Shown: positions 35,859 through 44,584, counted from the stretch's first letter. The stretch: 64,000 bases of DNA from Lacticigenium naphthae DSM 19658 (GCF_000425865.1 NZ_AUEG01000003.1:62001-126000); one strand, 5' to 3'. Numbers and translations: made by a program. The notes: generated by a model from the letters alone, not told the origin.

Positions 35859-37244
35859 TTATTCTGATGTCGAAGAAGTTTCTGGGTCTTCCAGGGTTGC
35901 GGGTAGCGGGTCAATATACTTCTTATAAATGACTCTTAAAAAGTAAACACACAACAAGGCCGAAGCCAATTCAGAAATGGGATAAGACCACCACACATAT
36001 TGAACTTTATCCGTTAAAGAAAAAAGATAAGCTAACGGAATCAATATGATAAGTTGGCGCGCAATCGAAACATACAAACTAAACATCCCTTTTCCAAAAG
36101 CTTGGAAAACTGTGCTGACAATAATACTAAAGCCAGCAAACAAGAAGCTTAAGCTAATGATACGTAGTGCCGGTATACCGATTTCTAGCATTTCCTCTGA
36201 AGCATTGAACATGTTGAGCAGGGCGACCGGTAAAATTTGGAAAATAGCTAAACTAAACAACATGATCCCCATTGCATAGTAGATGCTTAACCGAATGGCT
36301 TCGGTTATCCGTTCTTTTTTTCGTGCTCCATAATTATAAGAGATAATGGGGATCATCCCATTATTCAACCCAAAAACAGGCATGAAGGCAAAACTTTGTA
36401 ATCTGAAATACACACCGTAAACAGCTATGGCCGTTGGAGTAAACTGCATCAATATTTTATTCAACGAGTATATTGTTACTGACGTAATGGAAATCATCAT
36501 TGCAGAAGGAACTCCTACTGAATAAATCTTTTTGATCGTTTCTAAATGCGGACGAAAACCAAAATACTGCATTTGAATTTCGTCGTTTTTGTATTTATTC
36601 AAAAAGAAACCTACAGTGGCAGCAATCGATTGTCCAATGACAGTAGCTACTGCTGCACCGGTTACGCCTAATGCTGGAAAACCGAACCAGCCAAAAATAA
36701 ATAGTGGATCTAAAATAATATTTATAATAGCTCCTGCACCTTGAATCCACATCGAATAAATTGTTTTCCCGGTTCCTTGAAGCAAGCGTTCGTAAATAAC
36801 TTGAAGAAATAAGCCCAAAGAAAAAATCATGATGATGCTCAAATAGGCTTCACCTTGTTCAAGAATGGCTGGATTGCTCGTTTGACTTCTGAAAAAAGTT
36901 GGAACCATCGTTAACCCTAAAATCAAGATGACGATATAATGTAAAATGGATAAAAAGACGCCGTTGCTTGCGGCCCGATTAGCAGAATCGAATCTTTTTT
37001 CACCTAAATTTCTGGAGAGTAGCGCATTCATTCCGACTCCAGTACCGACTTGAATCGCAATCATCAAATTTTGAATCGGAAAGGCTAATGTAACTGCTGT
37101 TAAAGCATTTTCACTTAACTGAGCAACAAAGATACTGTCTACGATGTTATAGAGCGCTTGTACGACCATCGAAAGCATCATTGGTAAAGACATACTGACT
37201 AAAAGCCTATTGATAGGCATGGTTCCCATTTTGTTTTCTTTCAT
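35859..37244 (-). CDS. MATE-family multidrug efflux transporter
   Basis: The 461-aa protein has twelve predicted membrane segments in two homologous halves, as in MATE antiporters. The N-terminal IPINRLLVSMSLPMMLSMVV-like start (actual PINRLLVSMSLPMMLSMVV) and the second-half GVPSAMMISITSVTIYSLN support the family. The start at 37244 follows AAAAGGAAGTCAGG; the eight-residue longer form has no SD. A palindrome and possible promoter lie upstream, with no regulator gene adjacent. The substrate is unknown. Confidence 0.9.
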   Translation of the reverse strand: MKENKMGTMPINRLLVSMSLPMMLSMVVQALYNIVDSIFVAQLSENALTAVTLAFPIQNLMIAIQVGTGVGMNALLSRNLGEKRFDSANRAASNGVFLSILHYIVILILGLTMVPTFFRSQTSNPAILEQGEAYLSIIMIFSLGLFLQVIYERLLQGTGKTIYSMWIQGAGAIINIILDPLFIFGWFGFPALGVTGAAVATVIGQSIAATVGFFLNKYKNDEIQMQYFGFRPHLETIKKIYSVGVPSAMMISITSVTIYSLNKILMQFTPTAIAVYGVYFRLQSFAFMPVFGLNNGMIPIISYNYGARKKERITEAIRLSIYYAMGIMLFSLAIFQILPVALLNMFNASEEMLEIGIPALRIISLSFLFAGFSIIVSTVFQAFGKGMFSLYVSIARQLIILIPLAYLFSLTDKVQYVWWSYPISELASALLCVYFLRVIYKKYIDPLPATLEDPETSSTSE

Positions 37245-37277
37245 TTTCCTGACTTCCTTTTTATGCATTTCGATACT

Positions 37278-37319
37278 TATACTTCTATAAGTAAACTATA
37301 CTAACTAAACAAGTATAGT
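37278..37319 (-). promoter_or_regulatory. Palindromic operator and candidate promoter of the MATE gene
   Basis: ACTATACT (37295-37302) and AGTATAGT (37312-37319) form a perfect inverted repeat with a 9-base gap. On the minus strand TTGTTT, 17 bases and TATAGA could be the promoter, placing the repeat over the -35 region. This suggests repressor control of efflux by an unlinked regulator. Confidence 0.5.
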
Positions 37320-37374
37320 CATTTTATCCGATGAGGTCAATACTCGTTTACGTTAATTATCTTTTGGTATCCTT

Positions 37375-37581
37375 TTATGTTTCTTCTATAATTTGTTGGA
37401 CGCGACCCACTTGATTTCCTTCTCGAATTCTTACTTTGATCCCATGTGGATGCGTGGGACTATTCGTCAGAATATCTTTCACATGTCCCCTAGTTAATTT
37501 ATTCGTACGCTGATCTTTTTTCAACACGATATCCACTAATGATCCTGGTTGAATATCTTTCCTTGTTTTTCCGTTTTTCAT
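37375..37581 (-). CDS. ywbE: YwbE-family protein
   Basis: The 68-aa protein matches the YwbE/DUF2196 family along its length: RKDIQPGSLVDIVLKKDQRT, LTRGHVKDILTNSPTHPHG, IKVRIREGNQVGRVQ. It is basic and looks like a small nucleic-acid-binding beta-barrel, but its role is unknown. GAAGGGG lies 8 bases before the ATG. It appears monocistronic. Confidence 0.9.
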   Translation of the reverse strand: MKNGKTRKDIQPGSLVDIVLKKDQRTNKLTRGHVKDILTNSPTHPHGIKVRIREGNQVGRVQQIIEET

Positions 37582-37664
37582 TTATACCCCTTCTTTCTAT
37601 CTGTCCTTATATGTTACTTGAGTTCGTTGTAAAAAGATAGAGTAAATTATCATATGATTCCCGC

Positions 37665-37733
37665 CTAATACTCACCCATCTCTGCTAGGGCATCGTCTTT
37701 TATACGGCTAAATCCACACTCATATAACGGCAT
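37665..37733 (-). CDS. Candidate 22-aa small protein
   Basis: GGAGGAG lies 9 bases before an ATG that opens a 22-codon frame (MPLYECGFSRIKDDALAEMG, then EY) ending at TAG. The SD is among the strongest in the window and occurs in a 304-base gap with no other gene. No promoter was identified. It could be a real microprotein or the 5' remnant of a lost gene. Confidence 0.3.
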   Translation of the reverse strand: MPLYECGFSRIKDDALAEMGEY

Positions 37734-37840
37734 TTATTTATTCTCCTCCAGTTGTCAATTGACTGAGATTTGTTGTTGCCTCCCTCTCAACACTTCTTTT
37801 GAATAGGACTAGATTTTTTTATTACTTTCTATACATTCTA

Positions 37841-37870
37841 AAAAGGTTGCGACCTAGGTCACAACCTTTT
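37841..37870 (-). terminator. Terminator after the DUF305 gene
   Basis: AAAAGGTTGCGACC and GGTCACAACCTTTT pair around a two-base centre with one C-A mismatch; T residues follow on the minus strand. Confidence 0.75.
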
Positions 37871-37885
37871 CTAAAAAACGTTTCG

Positions 37886-38347
37886 TTATTCTTCTTCTGC
37901 TTCGATTTCCTCGATGAGTTCCTTCATTTCATCAATTTCTCGCTTTTGCGCTTCTATGATTTCATCGGCTAATTCCTGCACTTCAGGGTTCGTGAGGTTG
38001 GCACGTTCACTCGTTAAAATAGCTATAGAGTGATGGGGGATCATTGCGCTCATCCAAGATGTATCATCAACAAGTGTCTGACTACGAACTAACCACAGGG
38101 ATGCTCCAAATGTCACAGCAGCCACCGCTAAAATAATTGCATTTGCTCTTTTGTTTTTGTACATTTTCCACATAAATAGGAGCATGACAATTGCCATGAC
38201 CGAACCCATGATAAGTGCCATATATAACCGTGTTTCACTAAAAGTGGCATGTGAGATTTCGAAAACATTTAAATACATGAGGAAGTACATGATTACCGTA
38301 GAAGTTAAAATCATAATGGCGAATCGAATATAATTTTTCATTTTCAT
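37886..38347 (-). CDS. DUF305 membrane protein
   Basis: The 153-aa protein has three membrane segments (about residues 5-27, 38-62, 68-90) and a C-terminal helical part with the DUF305 signature WMSAMIPHHSIAILTSERA followed by an acidic helix (AQKREIDEMKELIEEIEAEEE). DUF305 proteins use paired His and are often linked to copper or heavy-metal handling; a link here is inferred only. GGAGG is 4 bases before the first ATG and 10 before the second, so the start is uncertain by two residues. Confidence 0.85.
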   Translation of the reverse strand: MKMKNYIRFAIMILTSTVIMYFLMYLNVFEISHATFSETRLYMALIMGSVMAIVMLLFMWKMYKNKRANAIILAVAAVTFGASLWLVRSQTLVDDTSWMSAMIPHHSIAILTSERANLTNPEVQELADEIIEAQKREIDEMKELIEEIEAEEE

Positions 38348-38488
38348 TTTACCTCCAGTTCATTTTATTACTCCAATTGTAAATCGTTTCCTTTAAAAAA
38401 TAAAATGATTTGCTTAACTCTCAATTTTTCTTCCATTCTATTTATTTTCTGGTACAATTTAGAAAATAAGAAATAAAGGATGAACACT

Positions 38489-39145
38489 ATGGGTAGATTT
38501 TTGCTTTATCTCCTGACGATAATTTTCTCTTTACTCGCAGGAATTTGGATCAAGACATATGAATTGTTAGACGGAACCCAATTAGATGAGCCTGTAGATC
38601 GAATCATCGAGCAAATTCCCGTTCCTGAAGAATGGAAAGATTCTTCTATTGAAATACTGACTCCAGATGTGTTAAAAAACGAAAGTGCAACGACAGATAC
38701 TCCAATCCCATCAACCGAGAATAAAAGTAGCGAAATCAATTACGAACAAGTAGAAGAATCTATTTTTGAACAGTTGAACCAACTCAGAGAAGAAAAGGGA
38801 TTACCCATTTTGACTTCCCAGTCACAATTAAAAGTAGCGGGTGATATCCGTGCAAAAGAAACGGAAGAATCTTTTTCGCACACACGACCAGACGGCCGGG
38901 ATCCTTTTACTGTATTAAAAGAAGATACTGTTCAATACAATTATCGCTTAGCGGGAGAAAATCTTGGAATGGCAACTTACTTCGGGGATGAAGAAAGTAT
39001 GGCTAAACTCCTTTTTGAAGGTTGGCGAGAAAGCCAAGGTCATTATGAGAACATGATTCATCCAGATTTCCGGGAAGTAGGTATTGGTATTCATTTTGAT
39101 GGTGAGATTTTATATGCTACGCAGATATTTGGCACACCCATGTAA
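38489..39145 (+). CDS. CAP-domain (SCP/PR1-like) extracellular protein
   Basis: The 218-aa protein has an N-terminal signal anchor (FLLYLLTIIFSLLAGIWI), a Thr/Ser-rich spacer and a C-terminal CAP domain from about residue 90. CAP hallmarks are QLREEKGLPILTSQSQLKVA, EESFSHTRPDGRDPF, RLAGENLGMA and GHYENMIHPDFREVGIG, with the His and Glu of the putative metal site. The ATG at 38489 follows AAAGGATGAACACT. Function of bacterial CAP proteins is poorly known. Confidence 0.9.
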   Translation: MGRFLLYLLTIIFSLLAGIWIKTYELLDGTQLDEPVDRIIEQIPVPEEWKDSSIEILTPDVLKNESATTDTPIPSTENKSSEINYEQVEESIFEQLNQLREEKGLPILTSQSQLKVAGDIRAKETEESFSHTRPDGRDPFTVLKEDTVQYNYRLAGENLGMATYFGDEESMAKLLFEGWRESQGHYENMIHPDFREVGIGIHFDGEILYATQIFGTPM

Positions 39146-39160
39146 TTTAAACGGATAAAC

Positions 39161-39195
39161 AAAAAGTTCTCTGCTCAAACTGCAGAGAACTTTTT
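39161..39195. terminator. Bidirectional terminator
   Basis: AAAAAGTTCTCTG and CAGAGAACTTTTT pair over 13 bases around a 9-base loop between the converging CAP and DUF6320 genes. Confidence 0.88.
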
Positions 39196-39215
39196 ATTTA
39201 TGAATTCACTTATTT

Positions 39216-39881
39216 TTATGCATCTAGTCGTTTTTTCAATTCTAGCCGTATCGCATAGCGATGTCTGATCAACATTCCTAAAAAGAAAACACTACTCAAG
39301 CCAAAAGAAAACAAACTAAAAACTGGAGAACTCGTCCAATTGAACAGGAGGAAAACTCCTGGGATTATCCCCAATAGAGCTGCCAATTGGATATACAAAA
39401 TGTAGTCTCCAATCTCCATGCGAACCATTCTGACAGAAATCTGCATCGCCAGAAGAGCAGAAATCGAGATGCTTGGAATAGCATAGGTTAGAGACCACCC
39501 ACTCCACCCTTGAATAGCATCCAAATACAAAGAGAGCAGACTGAATGTTACGAGCAGATAAACGATGCTTTTAGCAATGTTGCGTCGTTTCCGAATAAGG
39601 ATCAACATGGACACCCACAGGCTCACAACTGCAAACAGTAGGTATTCCACAAAACCTACACTCAAATCGAAGAAGAGTTCTGCCAAAATATAACTCAGGA
39701 TAATAAGGAGCGAAAACCCGATCAAATAGCGGAAAATTCGTTCTCTGCGAAATCGGAGAGGAATTTCCGGATAAGGGTTCGGCTCTACCTCTCCATCTCT
39801 ATCAATTACTGTCGCTTCACATAGAGGACAGTTTGGGGGATCTCCCTTTAGCTCGATCTTACATTCGGGACAGTATTTCAT
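39216..39881 (-). CDS. DUF6320 membrane protein with N-terminal zinc ribbon
   Basis: The 221-aa protein starts with a four-Cys zinc ribbon (MKYCPECKIELKGDPPNCPLCEA) and then has six predicted membrane segments. This matches the DUF6320 layout as I recall it. Its ATG follows the acyltransferase stop with no gap (TAGATG), and its SD (GGGAGG) is inside that gene, so the two are translationally coupled. This tight linkage suggests a membrane partner for the acyltransferase. Function is unknown. Confidence 0.82.
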   Translation of the reverse strand: MKYCPECKIELKGDPPNCPLCEATVIDRDGEVEPNPYPEIPLRFRRERIFRYLIGFSLLIILSYILAELFFDLSVGFVEYLLFAVVSLWVSMLILIRKRRNIAKSIVYLLVTFSLLSLYLDAIQGWSGWSLTYAIPSISISALLAMQISVRMVRMEIGDYILYIQLAALLGIIPGVFLLFNWTSSPVFSLFSFGLSSVFFLGMLIRHRYAIRLELKKRLDA

Positions 39882-41267
39882 CTACTTATCCCTCCCTTTG
39901 TTTTCTGGTTTAGGACTAGCAGCCACGACAACTGAAATTTCCTTTTCTGTCAGCAAACGGACAAATGTTTTTTGAATATCCGTTTCCATGAAAGGAGAAG
40001 TAAAAACGATGGACAATTTATTCTCAAAACTGATCATCGAAAATTGCGGTCTGACCGAAGCCGTCTGAAAATACAGGCGGTCAATTTTCTGTGCGAACTC
40101 TTCTGCAAAGATCATTCTGCCTAAGTTTGACATAGAAACTGTCACTTTCCGGTTGTTTAGCCAATTGATTATTTTTAATATACTATCCTTGAGCGGACGG
40201 TAAACAAATCGAATGACCGGATTAAATTCAAAAGATAACAAATAGCCCAATCTTTTTTCTAAATTTGTCTGTGTCAGTTGGTTCTTCAATTGCTGAGATA
40301 ATTCAAGACAAACTGTTTCTAATTCAGGCGTTTCTTTCTTGAAAGTATAACTTAAATGAATAGCTGTGAAAAAATTCCGAGCAGAATACGTAGGGAAAAA
40401 TTGTCTTAAATTCACGGGTATAGATAGAGTCAAGGTTGGTTTCTTTTCTATATGAGCACGCGCTTTATAAATCGCTAAAAAGTAAAGAGCTGAAAGATAA
40501 ATGGTTAGTGAAACTCCGATTTTCCTTGATTCAACCAGTAACTGATCTACAGGCATTTCCAATTCTGTCGTATTCATACGCAGGTCAGGAGTCTTCGTTC
40601 CCTTTATCTGGTACACTTTTGACTTGGTTTGATCTTCTTCCCAGTTGTAGTACAATGCTCGTTTTCCAATTCGAAGAGCAAACTGTTCCACTTTTTTTGT
40701 TGTAGCAGTAACCGTCTGTAAAGCTGATTGTGCAGATAACTTAAAGATTTTCTGTGCTTGTGGTCTAAAATATTTTACAAATCCATCTTCGATCTGGGTC
40801 GTCAATCTTTCGGGCATTTGCCCTTTTTGACTTTCACTCAAAGCCTCTGGATAAGCCAAAGTTATATAATTTTTTACTAAGTCTTCTAAAAACCAGGAAG
40901 CACCTGTTCCATCTGATAGTGCATGAAAGACTTCCAAATGAATGCGCTTGTGATGCACGAGCACGCGAAACAGCAATTCTTTTCTATCAAAGTGATAGAT
41001 CTGTGCGCAGGGTACCTGTGTTTCTAAAGATACTTTGGGTCGTAAATGACTTTCTTCTAAATAATACCAAAAAAATCCGCGCCTAAGAACACTGTGATAC
41101 AAGGCGTATTGATCGTACGTTTTATCTAAAGCCTTTTGGAGCCACTCAGTTTGAACGGGCTCTTTCAGTTCCGCAGATATGCGAAAAACTTTCGTGTCTA
41201 AATCGTTTCGCGATGCTAAAAATATATTTGACGCATTATCTAAACGAACCCATGTCTTGTTCGCCAC
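39882..41267 (-). CDS. Condensation-fold acyltransferase (alcohol acetyltransferase-like)
   Basis: The 461-aa protein belongs to the chloramphenicol-acetyltransferase/condensation superfamily, similar in layout to PapA5-like and alcohol acetyltransferases. The catalytic HxxxDG motif appears as EVFHALSDGTGASWFLED near residue 118, and the two-lobed length fits. A GTG start is used with GAGGTGAG 6 bases upstream. It follows the alpha/beta hydrolase after 25 bases and is coupled to the DUF6320 gene. The acyl donor and acceptor are unknown; a lipid or glycolipid acceptor is inferred from the membrane partner. Confidence 0.8.
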   Translation of the reverse strand: MANKTWVRLDNASNIFLASRNDLDTKVFRISAELKEPVQTEWLQKALDKTYDQYALYHSVLRRGFFWYYLEESHLRPKVSLETQVPCAQIYHFDRKELLFRVLVHHKRIHLEVFHALSDGTGASWFLEDLVKNYITLAYPEALSESQKGQMPERLTTQIEDGFVKYFRPQAQKIFKLSAQSALQTVTATTKKVEQFALRIGKRALYYNWEEDQTKSKVYQIKGTKTPDLRMNTTELEMPVDQLLVESRKIGVSLTIYLSALYFLAIYKARAHIEKKPTLTLSIPVNLRQFFPTYSARNFFTAIHLSYTFKKETPELETVCLELSQQLKNQLTQTNLEKRLGYLLSFEFNPVIRFVYRPLKDSILKIINWLNNRKVTVSMSNLGRMIFAEEFAQKIDRLYFQTASVRPQFSMISFENKLSIVFTSPFMETDIQKTFVRLLTEKEISVVVAASPKPENKGRDK

Positions 41268-41292
41268 TTTCTCTCACCTCAAACTCTCCCTG

Positions 41293-42213
41293 TCACGCGT
41301 CTAGAAAATCTTTGATCAATGGATACACTTCTTCTAAAAACGGATGATTCTCTGGATAGGTAATAAATCCATGCGGACTTTCTTCCACTCGGTGAAACTG
41401 GGCCTTGTTACCAGATTCCTGCAAAGCTTTTGCATAAGCTTCTCCTTCATCTCTTAAAGGATCAAATTCTGCCGTAATAATGAATGTTTCCGGCTGATTT
41501 CTTAAATTGGGTGCCATCAAAGGAGAAATATAAGGTGTTCTTCTCAATTCTTCCTCTGGAGCATACAATTCCATATAACTTTCTACCCTTTTAGCGGTCA
41601 ATCCGTAATCGTAACCATTTTCTTCAACTGACTTAAATGGTGAATTTTTCGTATGGTCCCAATGCGTGACCGGATACCACAATACTTGTTTGTCTGGTAA
41701 TTTCATCCCTTTATCTCGAAGCATCAGTGAAACTGCCGCTGCCAAATTACCCCCAGCTGAATCACCCATCAAAATGAACTTTTCAGGCTTAAACTGTCTG
41801 GGTATACCTTTTTTTTCAAATAAAAGCTCTGCCACCCGATAGCAATCTTCTAGCCCAGCTGGATAAGGGTATTCTGGAGCCAAACGGTAATCCACAGAAT
41901 AGACGACTCTGCCAAGTTTGTTCGCCATATTAATGCACGTATGGGTATAGGTTTCAATGTCTCCCACTACCCAGCCGCCCCCATGATAAAAGAGGATAGC
42001 TTCTTGTTTCTCTAACTTTTCAGGATAGAAAACGCGTATAGGGATCTCGTGTGAATGATCTGCAGAAAACAGTTGATAATCGAGGATTTTATAGCCTTTT
42101 TTTGATTTTAAAGAAAAGAGTTGATGAAATCTGCGAATGGATTCATAATCCTCTTCTACATCGATGCGTGGAGAAGATAAGAGTTTCAAAACAAATTTTA
42201 AAAATGGGTTCAT
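41293..42213 (-). CDS. Alpha/beta hydrolase, hormone-sensitive-lipase family
   Basis: The 306-aa esterase has the HSL oxyanion motif LFYHGGGWVVGD near residue 77, the nucleophile elbow ILMGDSAGGNLAAAVS near 149, Asp in TAEFDPLRDEGEAYA and His in VEESPHGFITY. It is the first gene of a three-gene unit with the acyltransferase and DUF6320 protein, so it may deacylate the same product or its precursor. GAGGCAACGGAT precedes the ATG. Confidence 0.9.
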   Translation of the reverse strand: MNPFLKFVLKLLSSPRIDVEEDYESIRRFHQLFSLKSKKGYKILDYQLFSADHSHEIPIRVFYPEKLEKQEAILFYHGGGWVVGDIETYTHTCINMANKLGRVVYSVDYRLAPEYPYPAGLEDCYRVAELLFEKKGIPRQFKPEKFILMGDSAGGNLAAAVSLMLRDKGMKLPDKQVLWYPVTHWDHTKNSPFKSVEENGYDYGLTAKRVESYMELYAPEEELRRTPYISPLMAPNLRNQPETFIITAEFDPLRDEGEAYAKALQESGNKAQFHRVEESPHGFITYPENHPFLEEVYPLIKDFLDA

Positions 42214-42266
42214 ATCCGTTGCCTCATTTACTATTATTTGTTCTAGTTTAGCATACCTGACCTAAA

Positions 42267-42314
42267 AAAGAGAAAATGAGGCTGAAATAAATCTCTCAGA
42301 CACATTTTCTCTTT
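42267..42314 (-). terminator. Terminator after the second pepF and repeat region
   Basis: AAAGAGAAAATG and CATTTTCTCTTT form a 12-bp stem with inner CTGA/TCAG pairing; six A on the left give a T run on the minus strand. Confidence 0.8.
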
Positions 42315-42376
42315 ACGAATACATACCGCTCCAAAAAGCAGAACCAACAGCCACTTCTCCATGCTGTATCCCTTGT

Positions 42377-42632
42377 CGCAAAGCTTCACTCTCTTTTTTG
42401 AAACGAGTTGCGCTTTGCAGAAAGGCGGTTGCTTCGCTGGGATTCACCGATTCTGACGAATCTTGTTCTGCCCCGCTCCAGCCCCTCATTTCTGAACGCA
42501 AAGCTTCACTCTCTTTTTTGAAACGAGTTGCGCTTTGCAGAAAGGCGGTTGCTTCGCTGGGATTCACCGATTCTGACGAATCTTGTTCTGCCCCGCTCCA
42601 GCCCCTCATTTCTGAACGCAAAGCTTCACTCT
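42377..42632. repeat. 120-bp tandem repeat, two full copies plus a 16-bp third
   Basis: Two consecutive 120-base units (42377-42496 and 42497-42616) are identical as read, and a third begins at 42617 and diverges after 16 bases. The third copy runs over the pepF stop codon (minus-strand GAGTGA). Each unit opens CGCAAAGCTTCACTC and contains GCAAAGC / GCTTTGC 33 bases apart. Because 120 is a multiple of three, frames stay open on both strands. The minus-strand frame repeats a 40-residue unit (SEMRGWSGAEQDSSES...). I treat this as a noncoding repeat rather than a gene. Confidence 0.9.
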
Positions 42633-44440
42633 TTGATTTGTTTGCTTAATTCAATAATACGATCGACGGTTTCATCTAAATACTGAATCGTATCATTTAA
42701 AGGTTTATCTGTAGTAATATCTACTCCAGCGACTGCCGCAGCTTCTATCGGTTCATATTTATCTCCTAAAGAAAGAAACTCGATCCATTTTTCCATTGCC
42801 GGTTCTCCTTCTTCTTTTACTTTTAGGAACGCCTGTGTCGCGATGGTCAATCCAGCTGAGTAGGTATAAGAATACAATCCCATATAATAATGGATTTGAC
42901 GCATCCAAGTCAATTCTGCCCCCGGATTGATTTCTACAGCTTCTCCCCAGAATTTTTCTAAAACTGAACGCTTGATATCACTTAATTTTTTGGCATCGAA
43001 ACCTTTTCCTTCATCTACTAAACGATAGACCTCTCTTTGGTAAGCAGCTTCTAACAAATGAGTCACAAAATTATGGAAATATGTTTTCGAGATCATCTTG
43101 GATAAAACAGAGCGTTCCATTCTCGGATCTTCGCTTGTCGATTTCAAGTGGTCCGTCAGCAGTAACTCATTAAATGTAGACGGTGCTTCGATCAAATATA
43201 GAGAAGGACGCGCACCCAAAATGGATTGATTTTCATTCGATAAGATTCCTTGACCGGCATGTCCGAGTTCATGGAATAATGTGTAAGCATCAGCTAACTG
43301 ATCTGTCCAACTAACTAAAATATACGGATGTTTGCCATAAGCTGTCGAGCAAAATGCGCCTGAACGTTTCCCTTTATTTTGAGGAAAATCTACCCAGCGA
43401 TCTGAAAATGCATTTCCGATGCTCTCGAGATAATTTTTCCCTAAGGGTTTCAAAGCCGTGAAAACCATCTTTTCACTTTCCTCTATAGTAATAGTAGGGG
43501 AAAATTCAGGATCTAAATCTAGTTTCAAATCGGCAAAGGTGACTTTATCCAACCCATTGATTTGTTTTAAATGTGTCACATATTTACGCATCACTAAAGA
43601 AAAGTCGTTCATCAATTTGTCAATCTGACGATGATACAATTCTTGATCCACTTCTTGATCTTCCAGTAAATAATCGAAAATAGAGTCGTATCCACGTAGG
43701 GAAGCTAGCGTTTTTTCTTTTTGAACTTGTGTGTAATAAGCTGTTGCGATAACATTTTTATATTGTTCTAATACTGAAGAAAATTTTTCAAAGGCCGCTC
43801 TTCTTACTTTCGTATCCGGATGATAGGCATAATATTCTTCATACAATACAAAGCTGAGTGGGTGCTCTGTTCCATCAACTGTAAATGACCCAAAGTCCAT
43901 ATCCGCTGAACGTGCTTGTTCAAATAATTGAAGTGGCGATTGTAGTGTTGGACTTAACTCTGCTAAAGTCTTTTCAACCGCGGGATCTAATTGATGTTCC
44001 TTTTGTTTTTTTATCTTTCGAATAAAAGGGTCATACTTTTCTTCGCTAGTTAGGATCTCATTTAATGTCTCTTCACTTTGTGCAGTAAGTAAGGAGGTAA
44101 AAAAACTCAGCTTCGCCTGGATTTGAGCTAAGAAATTACTTGTCGAGCGACTCAAATCTGTGTATTCAGAATTGGCGATATCGACGTTTGACGGAAGTCT
44201 GCCGTACTGTCCGATCCACCCCATCAATTGACGGATAGCCTCATACTCTTTTAAAGCCGACAATAATGCATTGACCGTTAACGCTTCTTCCGGTCGATCA
44301 TAATCTTCTTCAAAACCGCTTACCTTTTTAAGTAGCTCTTCTTTTGCTTTTTCAAATTCTGCTTGTGTAGAAAATATTTCAGTCAAATCCCATGTTCTTT
44401 CTACCTTCACATCTTTGCGTTCCACTAATTGCTGTGCCAT
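42626..44440 (-). CDS. pepF: Oligoendopeptidase F (M3B), copy 2
   Basis: The 604-aa zinc peptidase is a paralog of the enzyme at 32937-34751 and has the same length. The zinc motif is LFHELGHAGQG, where copy 1 has LIHEFGHAGQG, with LIEAPSTFNELLL carrying the third ligand. The C-terminal third is almost identical between the copies (for example FWGEAVEINPGAELTWMRQ), while the first 150 residues are clearly more diverged. The stop codon lies in the third unit of the 120-bp repeat. AAAGGGGAGAA precedes the ATG. Confidence 0.95.
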   Translation of the reverse strand: MAQQLVERKDVKVERTWDLTEIFSTQAEFEKAKEELLKKVSGFEEDYDRPEEALTVNALLSALKEYEAIRQLMGWIGQYGRLPSNVDIANSEYTDLSRSTSNFLAQIQAKLSFFTSLLTAQSEETLNEILTSEEKYDPFIRKIKKQKEHQLDPAVEKTLAELSPTLQSPLQLFEQARSADMDFGSFTVDGTEHPLSFVLYEEYYAYHPDTKVRRAAFEKFSSVLEQYKNVIATAYYTQVQKEKTLASLRGYDSIFDYLLEDQEVDQELYHRQIDKLMNDFSLVMRKYVTHLKQINGLDKVTFADLKLDLDPEFSPTITIEESEKMVFTALKPLGKNYLESIGNAFSDRWVDFPQNKGKRSGAFCSTAYGKHPYILVSWTDQLADAYTLFHELGHAGQGILSNENQSILGARPSLYLIEAPSTFNELLLTDHLKSTSEDPRMERSVLSKMISKTYFHNFVTHLLEAAYQREVYRLVDEGKGFDAKKLSDIKRSVLEKFWGEAVEINPGAELTWMRQIHYYMGLYSYTYSAGLTIATQAFLKVKEEGEPAMEKWIEFLSLGDKYEPIEAAAVAGVDITTDKPLNDTIQYLDETVDRIIELSKQIKE

Positions 44441-44545
44441 TCTTTTCTCCCCTTTAATTGTTTTATCCCCTATAATTTATACCTCATCAGTATATCATTG
44501 ATTTTTAATCTTGGAAATTATCTCGTTTGTATTTGATTTTAAATA

Positions 44546-44582
44546 AAAAGCCTGACCATTTTATCCAATGGCCAGGCTTTCC
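44546..44582 (-). terminator. Terminator after the DUF2238-like gene
   Basis: AAAGCCTG-CCATT and AATGG-CAGGCTTT form a stem with one A-C mismatch around TTATCC, with a T run on the minus strand. Confidence 0.82.
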
Positions 44583-44584
44583 CC

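Noticed and set aside
42313..42621. A 102-codon minus-strand frame made of two 40-residue repeats
   Set aside because: It exists because the 120-base DNA repeat is a multiple of three; the plus strand is equally open (42398-42649). It begins with TTG, has no SD, and overlaps a terminator.
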